Shown: positions 1-7,112 of the stretch, one piece after another
Numbering within the stretch: position 1 is the first letter of the stretch
How the letters are laid out: each line of letters starts with the position of its first letter
From: Coriobacteriia bacterium
GTDB lineage: Bacteria > Actinomycetota > Coriobacteriia > WRKU01 > WQUG01
Assembly: GCA_009779395.1 (NCBI GenBank)
Contig: WREJ01000038.1
Coordinates: forward strand, 1 to 9,074
Length of the DNA: 9,074 bases
Direction: 5' to 3'
Translations under genes and position numbers: made by a program
The notes under the pieces: model-generated
What the model was told of the DNA's origin: nothing
Databases searched by the model: none
The model's input: only the letters and a program-made list of their open reading frames with translations

Positions 1-840
1 GGCGACCTCGGCAAATTCGCTGAACAGACAAGAATCCCAGACCCGGTGGCGCAGACCCGTCTCGCCGCTTGCGTCCAGCTTGTCGCGCACGTCAAAACAG
101 TAGCAGACGGGGCAGACCATCGAACACGCGCCGCAGCTTAAACAGTCCTCGCCAATCTCTGCCCACAAAGCGTCGTCGTCGTATTTTGCACCATACAGCA
201 GAGGGAGTTGGTCCATTTTTGGCAAGTCGCCAAAGGCTGCTTTGAAGCGTTTGGTGCGCGCCTGAAAATCGCTGATATCGACGTCTGTTGGTTCGCGCGT
301 ATCCACATATTTGTCAATAAGTTCTGCGGCTGGCACAGAACTGCAAGACAAAAAGTAGCGATCCCCCAGATCAGTCAAAAACAGGTCAAAGCCACGATGA
401 ATCTCGTCAGTTCCAAAGGCCTTGCAAGTGTGTCCAGGACCAGGCATACAGCTTGACCCGATGATAAAGGTCGATTTACGCGCCGCCTGATAGTAGGGAT
501 CAAGGTAATCACCCAGAAAAATTTCGTCCAGTAGCAATAGCGCATTGATGTCACAGGGATGCATACCCAAAATCGCGCGCGAAATCTGGACTGGCTCTGT
601 GTCATAAACGTCCCCTGTTGTGCGGCTAAAGCGCAAAATCCGCTCGTCAGGGTTTAAGAAATACTTCTTTGGCGGCAGAATTGTTGTATCGTAATCAAGG
701 CGCAGGTCATCAAAATTCGCCAGCTTATCAAAGACAAAAGCAGGACCACGCTCTTGTGGTCCCACTACCTCATCATAACTTGCCTGCAAGCCCACAAACA
801 GGTCTTGCAGCGTCTCTTTTTCGATGACTTTATATATCAC
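1..840 (-). CDS. 4Fe-4S dicluster protein, sulfhydrogenase beta / anaerobic sulfite reductase A-like (C-terminus outside window)
   Basis: Reading leftwards from a GTG at 840, an open frame of 280 codons runs off the window. An in-frame TAG lies three codons upstream, so this GTG is the only good start; GAGGG lies 12 bases before it. A cysteine motif, C233-x2-C236-x2-C239-x3-C243-P-x-C246-Y-C248-F-D-V, marks the first 4Fe-4S cluster in the style of hydrogenase/sulfhydrogenase beta and AsrA proteins, which pass electrons to a partner flavoprotein. Other family-like segments are HPCD (94-97), GSSC...TC (C131, C139) and LTDLGDRY (155-162). The second cluster should lie beyond position 1. Many relatives read CFC where this protein reads CKA after T138. 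It is third in a run with the TPR gene and ndk. A FAD/NAD-binding partner just outside the window would support the redox role. The fold is confident; the electron partner and substrate are unknown. Confidence 0.85.
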   Translation of the reverse strand, partial: MIYKVIEKETLQDLFVGLQASYDEVVGPQERGPAFVFDKLANFDDLRLDYDTTILPPKKYFLNPDERILRFSRTTGDVYDTEPVQISRAILGMHPCDINALLLLDEIFLGDYLDPYYQAARKSTFIIGSSCMPGPGHTCKAFGTDEIHRGFDLFLTDLGDRYFLSCSSVPAAELIDKYVDTREPTDVDISDFQARTKRFKAAFGDLPKMDQLPLLYGAKYDDDALWAEIGEDCLSCGACSMVCPVCYCFDVRDKLDASGETGLRHRVWDSCLFSEFAEVA

Positions 841-884
841 TTCGTCGTACTACCCTCACTACTTCAATGGGGACAGATTACATC

Positions 885-1289
885 TTAGTCAAAGAACAGA
901 GTGATTTCGCGTTCAGCCGAGGCAAGGGAGTCTGAACCATGCATCACATTGGCATCTACTGTCAAGCCAAAATCGCCCCGAATGGTCCCCGGTGCTGCCT
1001 GTGCGGGGTCAGTTGCACCCATCAGTTTGCGGCAGGCTGCCACAGCACCTTCGCCAGCTACGACCATTTTGACGACAGGACCCGACACAATATAGGCAAT
1101 CAAGCTGTCATAAAATGGTTTGCCCTCATGCTCTGCATAATTTGCCGCAGCTTGCTCAAAGGTCAGCTGCGCTAGCTCCATGCGCTCGATTTTAAGTCCC
1201 GTGTCCTCGAGACGACTGACGATGCGGCCAATCTTTCCCGCAGCAACGGCATCTGGTTTAATCATCAAAAAACTGTGTTCATACGCCAC
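885..1289 (-). CDS. ndk: Nucleoside diphosphate kinase
   Basis: This enzyme moves the gamma-phosphate from ATP to nucleoside diphosphates through a phospho-histidine, keeping NTP and dNTP pools balanced in the cytoplasm. The 134-residue protein is full length for bacterial Ndk and collinear with the family. It has MIKPD near the N-terminus (9-13), YAEHEGKPF (51-59), SGPVV (69-73), MGATDP (90-95), APGTIRGD (99-106) and the active-site segment NVMHGSDS, in which H117 is the nucleophile. The start is GTG at 1289, with AGAGG about 11 bases upstream; an ATG just before it is out of frame. The stop is TAA. It lies 36 bases after the TPR gene and 44 bases before the 4Fe-4S gene on the same strand, with no hairpin terminator in either gap, so co-transcription is likely. 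All expected active-site residues are present. Confidence 0.98.
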   Translation of the reverse strand: MAYEHSFLMIKPDAVAAGKIGRIVSRLEDTGLKIERMELAQLTFEQAAANYAEHEGKPFYDSLIAYIVSGPVVKMVVAGEGAVAACRKLMGATDPAQAAPGTIRGDFGLTVDANVMHGSDSLASAEREITLFFD

Positions 1290-1325
1290 GCTGTGTACAT
1301 CCTCTCGCTTTTGTTCGCTTCTGTG

Positions 1326-2813
1326 CTACTCTGCCCCAAAATCTTCTGGCAGCAGCGAGCCATCTTCGTTCAGCAAGAAATCACCGTGGGGGTCTGCGAG
1401 CGAACTGGGTCCGTCAAGACCCTCCATGACAATCTCGTTCACCTTCCAGCCTATACCTTCGCGCACCAATCCAAAGGTAAAGATTAAAGTTTCTTCCCCA
1501 GCGGTATGAATGCTTGCGCTGACCGTAGACTGTTGCGCACCCAAATTCACTGCTTCGATGGTGTAATCGACAGGAATGGGAACAACGACCATCTTGCTTT
1601 CGATATTTGCCTGCATGTCAAAGGTCCAGTATTCAGAAATCGAACGACCAGCAGCGTATCCGCGCAGCAGACTGCTAACAGTTGTCTCTGCCGAAGGATA
1701 ACCCTGTCCCGTAAAGTACAGGGCAGCCACGCCACCAGCCAATAATCCAACAATCAGCACAACAATGCTGACAATCTTAAACACAAAAAAGCGTCCCCGC
1801 TTTTGCTTTTGCTTTTCGCGTCCCTGCCGCGCCACTTCTTTTTCACTGCGCGAAAAGAAACGCTCGACGTCTTGTGCATTGCCCACCTTGACCTCGCGCT
1901 GTGGATACAAATCTGCACCAGGTGCCGCCGTCCACCCGTACGCTGCCGCCTGTCCTTCGCCGTAAGCAGCAGCATCGGCTGGCAGTTGCATTGGAGGAGT
2001 CTGTCCAGCACTCTGCGCCATCGCCGCCTGTGCAGCAGCAGCCTGATTCATATCAAGCGGATCAGGAGCATGCGTACCTTCGATAGCCTGGTCAGCTAGT
2101 GCTACCTGCTGTTCAATCGCAATACGATGCTGCGCGTCAGCCAGTGTTTGCTGTGCCAACTCTGATTCGATGTAACCTGGCTGGGCTTTTGCCTCTGCCA
2201 AACTGCTCACTGCATCTGACCACAGCCCCAAGGCATGCTGGGCAATACCCTTGTTAGCAAGCGCGCGCCCTTTGTTTCGATAGTCGGGACTGGTAAGTGC
2301 TGCCTGATAGGCCTCGATGGCACCCTTGGGGTTGCCACTTGCCATCATCGCAAGTCCTAGGTTAAGCAGCGATTTGCCCGGCGTGGGATTGCTTTTGTCA
2401 AGGGCTGCGTGCTTGTAGGCGATGGCTGCCAGTTCAAATTTTTCCTGCTGCATGTAGGCTTGCGCAATACCCTGATAAAACTTGTGAGCATTGGCAGCGT
2501 CTTCTAGAGTAAGTGCCGCCTCGTAGTGGGCAACGGCACTGTCATAGTCACCTGTTTGAATGTAGGCATTTGCCAGATTAGCCTCGACAGCACCACGCCG
2601 CTGATAGGTATCGTCACGCAAAGCATGCTCGAACACAACTGCTGCGTCAGAGTAGCGTTTTAGGCGCATGAACGAGTTACCCGCCATGTGATAGGCAGGC
2701 CCGTTTCCTATGGGAGTCCCCTTTTCGACGGCATCAAGGAACAAGCGTGCTGACTTGCGGTAATCACCTGCCTGGTACTGTTCTTGAGCCTCGCTAAACT
2801 TGTCCGTGTTCAA
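1326..2813 (-). CDS. TPR protein with a single transmembrane helix and extracytoplasmic C-terminal domain
   Basis: The first ~240 residues are tetratricopeptide repeats with the usual alternating pattern, for example NLANAYIQTGDYDSAVAHYE and LLNLGLAMMASGNPKGAIEAY, so this part probably binds a protein partner. An Ala/Gln/Pro-rich linker follows (about 250-305), then a very basic stretch (REKQKQKRGR). One hydrophobic helix (about 342-368, FFVFKIVSIVVLIVGLLAGG) comes next, and the last ~127 residues should lie outside the membrane. The basic flank before the helix predicts a cytoplasmic N-terminus. I place the start at TTG 2813 because GAGGA lies exactly 7 bases upstream; the longer alternative, ATG at 2831, adds six residues but has no clear ribosome binding site. 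It is probably the first gene of the operon with ndk and the 4Fe-4S gene. The outer domain, with a pattern like small NTF2-like or stalk domains (YWTFDMQ...GWKVNEIVMEG), is not recognised with certainty. The function is unknown. Confidence 0.9.
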   Translation of the reverse strand: MNTDKFSEAQEQYQAGDYRKSARLFLDAVEKGTPIGNGPAYHMAGNSFMRLKRYSDAAVVFEHALRDDTYQRRGAVEANLANAYIQTGDYDSAVAHYEAALTLEDAANAHKFYQGIAQAYMQQEKFELAAIAYKHAALDKSNPTPGKSLLNLGLAMMASGNPKGAIEAYQAALTSPDYRNKGRALANKGIAQHALGLWSDAVSSLAEAKAQPGYIESELAQQTLADAQHRIAIEQQVALADQAIEGTHAPDPLDMNQAAAAQAAMAQSAGQTPPMQLPADAAAYGEGQAAAYGWTAAPGADLYPQREVKVGNAQDVERFFSRSEKEVARQGREKQKQKRGRFFVFKIVSIVVLIVGLLAGGVAALYFTGQGYPSAETTVSSLLRGYAAGRSISEYWTFDMQANIESKMVVVPIPVDYTIEAVNLGAQQSTVSASIHTAGEETLIFTFGLVREGIGWKVNEIVMEGLDGPSSLADPHGDFLLNEDGSLLPEDFGAE

Positions 2814-2825
2814 TTTGGTTTCCTC
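2811..2825 (-). promoter_or_regulatory. Ribosome binding site that favours the TTG start of the TPR gene
   Basis: On the minus strand, GAGGAAA (2819-2825) precedes TTG (2811-2813), with 7 bases between GAGGA and the start. The in-frame ATG at 2829-2831 has only a poor CGAGAA directly against it, which is too close to work as a Shine-Dalgarno site. This is why the shorter form was chosen. Nearby genes also use GTG or TTG starts, which makes TTG credible here. Confidence 0.5.
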
Positions 2826-2831
2826 ACGCAT

Positions 2832-2918
2832 TTCTCGGTACTGACAATGACTGGTAATACCCTATTGTTATTGTATACTGAAATGGTAAAGCTCGGCTAA
2901 AAGGTAAGGGGATATCTA
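2832..2918. promoter_or_regulatory. Divergent intergenic region with candidate promoters for the TPR and EF-G-like genes
   Basis: These 87 bases between two divergent start regions must hold both promoters unless transcription enters from elsewhere. On the plus strand the best elements are CTGACA (2841-2846), 16 bases, then TATTGT (2863-2868); alternatively TATACT at 2874-2879 with only a weak -35. On the minus strand TACAAT (complement of 2870-2875) is a good -10 but has no clear -35. The plus and minus -10 candidates overlap around GTATAC (2873-2878), so the two polymerases could compete. The assignment is from consensus matching by eye. Confidence 0.35.
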
Positions 2919-4964
2919 ATGACTGGCATGAAAGACATCCGCAACGTCGCATTGGTGGGACACGACGGTGCGGGCAAAACCTCACTTGCAGAAGCACTAC
3001 TGTTTCGCAAAAAAGCAACCGGCCGCCTGGGTTCAGTAGCCACCGGGCAGTCAAATCTTGATTATGACCCCGACGAGGTCAACCGCTACACCATCAATCT
3101 GTCAACCGCACCCGTTGAACACAAGGGTAAGCGTATCAACTTTATCGACACGCCCGGCTATGCCGACTTTATCGGAGACGCCGTGGCAGGCATGTACGCC
3201 TCTGAAATCGCTCTGTTTGTAGTTGATGCCGTCAGCGGCCCCCAGGTTTTGACCGATCGCCTGTGGCGCATCGCAGAAGAAATGGAAATCCCGCGCGCGA
3301 TTATTATCAACTCGCTTGACAAAGAACGCGCTGACTTTGACCAAACACTTGCCGCCATGCGTGCAAAATACGGAGAAACCCTCTGTCCAGTACAGATACC
3401 CATCGGCAAAGAAGCTGACTTTCATGGTGTCGTCAACATCATTCGTATGCAGGCATACCTCAGTAAAGACGGCAATTCCGAGCGCACTGACATCCCCGCA
3501 GAACTTGCCGACCAGGTAGAAGCAGCACGCGATTTACTGTGTGACCGCACCGTAGAAGCCGACGACGACCTGATGATGAAGTTTTTGGACGGCGAAGCCA
3601 TCACCCAAGAAGAACTCGAGCGTGTTTTGGCACTGGCAATTGCTGGTCGCAAAGTTGTGCCCGTTTTTGCTGGTTCAGCGATAAACATGGTAGGAATCAG
3701 TGGACTTCTGGACGAAATCGCAGCATTCTTCCCCTATCCATCAAAGCATGCCCCCATCGAACTGCTTGGTGGCGGAAGCGCCGATTTTGACCAGTTCGAC
3801 GAGTTCACTGGTCAGGTCTTTAAGACCCTCTCTGACCCTTATGTTGGCCGTCTGTCTTTTGTCAAGGTCTTTAGTGGGTCTATTGCACCCGGTGCTGAAA
3901 TCATCAATGGACGCACGGGCAAAAAGGAACGTGCTCCCCATATTTTGCGTATGATTGGCAAGGACAGCAAGCCCGTCGAAGGAACAGTCGTAGCAGGCGA
4001 TATTGTTGTCATCCCTAAACTAGGCGAGACACTGACCAACGACACGCTTTCGAGCAGCGGCAAGGTGCAGTACGCGCCCATGCCCCTGCCAGAACCCCTG
4101 TATCCGGTCGCCATTGTTGCCAAGACAAAGGCTGACGAAGACAAGTTGGGCAGTGTTTTGAAATCAGTAGTGGACGAGGACCCCTCTCTGTCCATGCGCC
4201 GTGACGAAGAAACACGCCAGACCGTCATTAGCGCGCTGGGCGACACGGCAATTGACGTACTGCTGAACAAACTGAAATCACGCTATAACGTCGAGGCAGA
4301 ACTGCTGCCTTTGCGTATTCCCTATCGCGAGACCATTCGCAAAGTTGCCCAAGCACAGGGTCGCCACAAAAAGCAGAGTGGCGGCAGCGGTCAGTTCGCC
4401 GACTGTTGGCTGCGACTAGAACCAAATCCCGACGGTGGCTATGAGTTTTTGGATGAGATTGTTGGCGGCAAGATTCCCCGTCAGTTTATCCCTGCAGTCG
4501 ACAAGGGCATCATCGAAACCATGGAGCATGGCGTTATCGCTGGCTATCCCGTTGTTGATGTCAAGGTAGCTGTGTATGACGGCAGCTATCACAGCGTAGA
4601 CTCGAACGAAATGGCCTTTAGAACGGCAGCACGTATTGGCTTTAAGGCAGCAGCCGAGCTAGCAAATCCCGTTATTTTAGAGCCCATGGCCGAACTCGAA
4701 ATAACAGTACCCGAAGAATACACCGGTGCCATCATGGGAGACTTGCCCGGACTGCGCGGTCGCGTCATGGGCATGGACGCCCCCGACCCCGGCTGGCAGA
4801 CCATCAAAGCCGTAGCCCCCTACGCAGAGGTCGTGAACTACACTATTCATTTGCGCAGCCTCTCTGCGGGAACAGGCAACTACAAGATCAAGCTAGAAGG
4901 CTACGAGCAAGTACCTGGTGATTTGCAGACAAAAATAATCGAGGCATCAAAAGCCGACGATTAA
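2919..4964 (+). CDS. fusA2: Elongation factor G-like translational GTPase (EF-G2 type)
   Basis: The 681-residue protein is collinear with EF-G. The GTPase domain has G1 GHDGAGKT (14-21), a switch I remnant RYTINLS (56-62), G3 DTPGY (77-81), G4 NSLD (131-134) and G5 GSA (252-254). Domain II is about 295-385, domain III about 390-465, domain IV about 466-590 (HKKQSGGSGQF at 483-493 and the tip loop DGSYHSVDSNEMAF, with H558 matching the EF-G tip histidine), and domain V about 600-675. The catalytic His of canonical DTPGH is Tyr, and the Lys of NKxD is Ser. EF-G2-type paralogs are known to carry the Tyr; some such mycobacterial proteins bind GTP but show no ribosome-stimulated hydrolysis. The start is ATG 2919, with GGGG 7 bases upstream; ATG 2928 is an alternative. 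A cytoplasmic ribosome-binding role is likely, but I doubt it is the main translocase. A radical SAM gene follows after 24 bases. Confidence 0.93.
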   Translation: MTGMKDIRNVALVGHDGAGKTSLAEALLFRKKATGRLGSVATGQSNLDYDPDEVNRYTINLSTAPVEHKGKRINFIDTPGYADFIGDAVAGMYASEIALFVVDAVSGPQVLTDRLWRIAEEMEIPRAIIINSLDKERADFDQTLAAMRAKYGETLCPVQIPIGKEADFHGVVNIIRMQAYLSKDGNSERTDIPAELADQVEAARDLLCDRTVEADDDLMMKFLDGEAITQEELERVLALAIAGRKVVPVFAGSAINMVGISGLLDEIAAFFPYPSKHAPIELLGGGSADFDQFDEFTGQVFKTLSDPYVGRLSFVKVFSGSIAPGAEIINGRTGKKERAPHILRMIGKDSKPVEGTVVAGDIVVIPKLGETLTNDTLSSSGKVQYAPMPLPEPLYPVAIVAKTKADEDKLGSVLKSVVDEDPSLSMRRDEETRQTVISALGDTAIDVLLNKLKSRYNVEAELLPLRIPYRETIRKVAQAQGRHKKQSGGSGQFADCWLRLEPNPDGGYEFLDEIVGGKIPRQFIPAVDKGIIETMEHGVIAGYPVVDVKVAVYDGSYHSVDSNEMAFRTAARIGFKAAAELANPVILEPMAELEITVPEEYTGAIMGDLPGLRGRVMGMDAPDPGWQTIKAVAPYAEVVNYTIHLRSLSAGTGNYKIKLEGYEQVPGDLQTKIIEASKADD

Positions 4965-4988
4965 AATACACAGACGAATAGGGTTTCC

Positions 4989-6446
4989 TTGGTCAGTAAA
5001 GTACGCTTTATAGAGCCCAGCAATCCGCCGTACCGTAGGGCGTTACGGAACTTTTTTACCAATGGCAAGTACCTTAGAAATCCTGCCATTGGGACCCTTA
5101 TGGTGGCGACCATTGCCCAGCGCATTGTCGACGACACGCTGATGTACAGCGAATCGGTGGCAACAATCGACTGGAGCGACGTTCTGGACGCAGACATCGT
5201 CTTTATTGGCATCTTTACCTTTAACGCACAGCGCGGTTACCAGCTTGCCCAACACATCAAGGCAAACTCTGATGCCCTGGTGGTGCTAGGAGGGATGCAC
5301 GCCTCGCTCAACTACCCCGAGGCTGCCCAGCACTGTGACTACGTCTTGCTAGGCGAAGGCGACGAATCGGTCATCGACTTTATTCAGGCGGTCAGTGATG
5401 GTGCAGCGATTGACTTTCCTGGTGTCGTTTACAAGCAAAAGGGGGAGCTTGTCCATACCGGTGAGCGCACAGCACCAGCAGACATTGACGTCTCGCCTGA
5501 CTATAATCTGCTGTATCGCTATGACAAAATGGCGCGGCTCAATACGGTGTGGGCGCAGGTTCATGCCTCGCGCGGCTGTCCGCACAACTGCGACTACTGC
5601 GCAATCATCGTTCATCTGGGCAGAGGCATCCGAACGCGCAGTCCCCAGGCTGTCATCACAGACATTCGCCAGACAATTGCCTTTCACAATCGGCGTTTTC
5701 TGGGTCTGATTCCCCGCATGAACAAAATAGTGTGGCTGACTGACGACAACTTTTTTGCTGACAGAAAATGGGCTATCTCTGTCTTACAAGCCTTGATTGA
5801 CAGCGACATCAACGCTCCCTTTAGCACCCAGGCACGCTACGAGATTGGCTTTGACGACGAAATCTTGGGGCTGCTAAAGCAAGCTGGCTTTGTCGAGTTG
5901 GTTTTTGGTATCGAGTTTTTAGAAGATGACTCTTTCGAGCAGTTCAATAAAAAGTGTAGTTATGACGAGGTTGTCCAGGCAATTGAAAACACCCAAAAGC
6001 ATGGGCTCGAGGTTCGCGGTCTGTTTATCCTTGGTGCTGATAACCACACAAAGGGAGTCGGGCAAAAAATCGCTGACTTTGTCATCAGGCACCGGATAAA
6101 GGGAGTACTTATCCAGTCCATGTACTTTACGCCCTCGACACCGGCGTATGATGCAAACAAGGACAGACTCATCCACAGCGACTGGAAAAAATACGACGGA
6201 AATGTCGTGCACTACCCCAGTATGATTTCTCCCTACGACCTGCAGCAAGAACTCATCACAGCACTGGGAACAATCTATTCACTCCGCCGGCTTGTGCGCG
6301 CACTAATCTTTGAAAAGTGGCTGTACAAGCTGATATTTACCGGAGAATTCTTCTGGCAAAACAGCATGAAAGCCAACTACAAACGGGAACTACCCTACCT
6401 AAAAAGCGTCAGCGAAGGCTACAGCTGCCAAAGTGAAGGCGGTTAA
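4989..6446 (+). CDS. B12-binding-domain radical SAM protein
   Basis: The protein has a cobalamin-binding-type N-terminal domain (about 35-140: DADIVFIG at 67-74, VVLGGMHAS at 98-106, GEGDESVIDF at 122-131). A radical SAM barrel follows, with the cluster motif RGCPHNCDYC; C197, C201 and C204 hold the 4Fe-4S that binds S-adenosylmethionine. The classical DxHxxG cobalt-ligand motif is not visible, which is common in this class. The C-terminal part (about 370-470, QSMYFTPSTP and later aromatic/basic residues) resembles the extra domain of HpnP/BchE-like enzymes. The reaction may be methylation or another carbon-centred radical step, but the substrate cannot be read from sequence. The start is TTG 4989, with AGGG (4980-4983) 5 bases upstream; no ATG or GTG lies between it and the EF-G gene's in-frame stop. 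It probably shares the EF-G-like gene's transcript and ends at the hairpin at 6481-6505. Confidence 0.9.
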   Translation: MVSKVRFIEPSNPPYRRALRNFFTNGKYLRNPAIGTLMVATIAQRIVDDTLMYSESVATIDWSDVLDADIVFIGIFTFNAQRGYQLAQHIKANSDALVVLGGMHASLNYPEAAQHCDYVLLGEGDESVIDFIQAVSDGAAIDFPGVVYKQKGELVHTGERTAPADIDVSPDYNLLYRYDKMARLNTVWAQVHASRGCPHNCDYCAIIVHLGRGIRTRSPQAVITDIRQTIAFHNRRFLGLIPRMNKIVWLTDDNFFADRKWAISVLQALIDSDINAPFSTQARYEIGFDDEILGLLKQAGFVELVFGIEFLEDDSFEQFNKKCSYDEVVQAIENTQKHGLEVRGLFILGADNHTKGVGQKIADFVIRHRIKGVLIQSMYFTPSTPAYDANKDRLIHSDWKKYDGNVVHYPSMISPYDLQQELITALGTIYSLRRLVRALIFEKWLYKLIFTGEFFWQNSMKANYKRELPYLKSVSEGYSCQSEGG

Positions 6447-6460
6447 TACCACCCACTCAC

Positions 6461-6802
6461 CTACATCAGCCCTATGATGGCATCCCGAAGCTCGGGGATG
6501 TTTTTGGTTGCAGTATTCCAAACTATGCGCACGTCAACACCAAAATAACCATGCGCCAGAACATTTCTCATTCCCTTTGCAGCTTGAAATTCGCGTGCGA
6601 TATCTGGGTAATCCGCTGCAAAAGTTGCACATGATTCAAGGGTGTACTTCCCCGCTTCTCCAATAATTTCAATTTGGCGAATCACGGCATCTTGAGTCTT
6701 GTTGTCAGCAGAAAAAGAATCACAATCAAAGCCAGCTACATATTCTGCTATCTTGTCAGCAGCAGCAACAACGTGATCAAGATAGTCAGAGGTAGTTCTC
6801 AT
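6461..6802 (-). CDS. hepT: HepT-like HEPN ribonuclease toxin (DUF86)
   Basis: This 113-residue, mostly helical protein matches HepT, the RNase toxin of the HEPN/MNT (type VII) toxin-antitoxin system. The HEPN active-site motif Rx4HxY is intact as R79-NVLA-H84-G-Y86. Known HepT toxins cleave RNA as dimers and are silenced when the partner MntA adds AMP units to the Tyr of this motif, here Y86. Other family-like segments are the N-terminal RTTSDYLDHVVAA and AVIRQIEIIGEA (39-50). The ATG at 6802 overlaps the TGA of mntA as ATGA, so translation is likely coupled and the toxin is made only after its antitoxin. The stop is TAG, 14 bases from the stop of the convergent radical SAM gene. The toxin appears complete and unbroken. 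Whether it acts in phage defence or plasmid/island stability here is inference. Confidence 0.93.
   Translation of the reverse strand: MRTTSDYLDHVVAAADKIAEYVAGFDCDSFSADNKTQDAVIRQIEIIGEAGKYTLESCATFAADYPDIAREFQAAKGMRNVLAHGYFGVDVRIVWNTATKNIPELRDAIIGLM
6481..6505 (+). terminator. Rho-independent terminator of the plus-strand unit, inside the hepT coding region
   Basis: CATCCC (6481-6486) pairs with GGGATG (6495-6500); two further pairs (GA with TC) form around a one-base G bulge, leaving a three-base loop, and TTTTT (6501-6505) follows directly. It lies 34 bases after the stop of the radical SAM gene, which is where an intrinsic terminator is expected. The same bases encode C-terminal residues of convergent hepT. 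Confidence 0.65.
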
Positions 6803-7089
6803 ACGGGTATCGCACTTCCCAGTACGCTATCTTTGGCTTCTTGAGGTACCTGGCGCGAGGTGACTAAATCTATGCCAACCGGCAACATCTGCTCAAGCTC
6901 ATAATAAATACCACTTAAGTCAAACAGGCTGGTGTCTTCACCTGCATCAATCACAAAGTCAATGTCACTTTGCACGCCAGCACTGCCGTGCGCAACAGAA
7001 CCAAAGACACGCGGATTCGAGCAACCATACTTTGACACAATAGCCCTGATTGCATCACGATTAGCATCTATTAAGTCTTGCTGCTTCAT
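6799..7089 (-). CDS. mntA: MntA-like minimal nucleotidyltransferase antitoxin
   Basis: The 96-residue protein has the nucleotidyltransferase signature GS-x10-DxD exactly: G30-S31, then D42 and D44, with a third acidic residue at D74 (GIDLV). These are the metal-binding residues of MntA enzymes, which transfer AMP from ATP onto the tyrosine of the HepT active-site motif and so neutralise the toxin. The start is ATG 7089, with AAGGG about 6 bases upstream. Its stop overlaps the hepT start by four bases (ATGA), giving the antitoxin-first order. It begins 28 bases after the membrane-protein gene, and a possible own promoter overlaps that gene's stop codon. Locally the gene is AT-richer than its neighbours: a hand count of 6901-6960 gives 23/60 G+C, against 31/60 for 3601-3660 in the EF-G-like gene. 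That fits an acquired module but is only a small sample. Confidence 0.93.
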   Translation of the reverse strand: MKQQDLIDANRDAIRAIVSKYGCSNPRVFGSVAHGSAGVQSDIDFVIDAGEDTSLFDLSGIYYELEQMLPVGIDLVTSRQVPQEAKDSVLGSAIPV

Positions 7090-7112
7090 AAAGACCCTTC
7101 AGTGGAAACAAT

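Noticed and set aside
841..884. Possible terminator or promoter between ndk and the 4Fe-4S gene.
   Set aside because: No inverted repeat and no good -10/-35 pair is visible in these 44 bases; co-transcription is simpler.
1797..1825. Tandem-like TTTTGC repeats on the plus strand.
   Set aside because: They are codons for the basic Lys/Gln/Arg stretch before the membrane helix of the TPR protein; there is no sign of a structural repeat beyond that.
3102..4807. Several open frames on the minus strand opposite the EF-G-like gene.
   Set aside because: They are shadows of a well-supported coding frame, without ribosome sites or recognisable domains.
4962..4991. The EF-G-like gene's stop codon is in the same frame as the radical SAM gene with no other stop between, suggesting a read-through fusion.
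   Set aside because: The same frame occurs by chance one time in three, the 24-base gap has its own AGGG site and TTG start, and both proteins are complete by themselves.
6400..6440. Possible minus-strand terminator for hepT (GCTTTTT preceded by CAGC/GCTG).
   Set aside because: The stem is only about four base pairs with a long loop; it is not convincing as a hairpin terminator.
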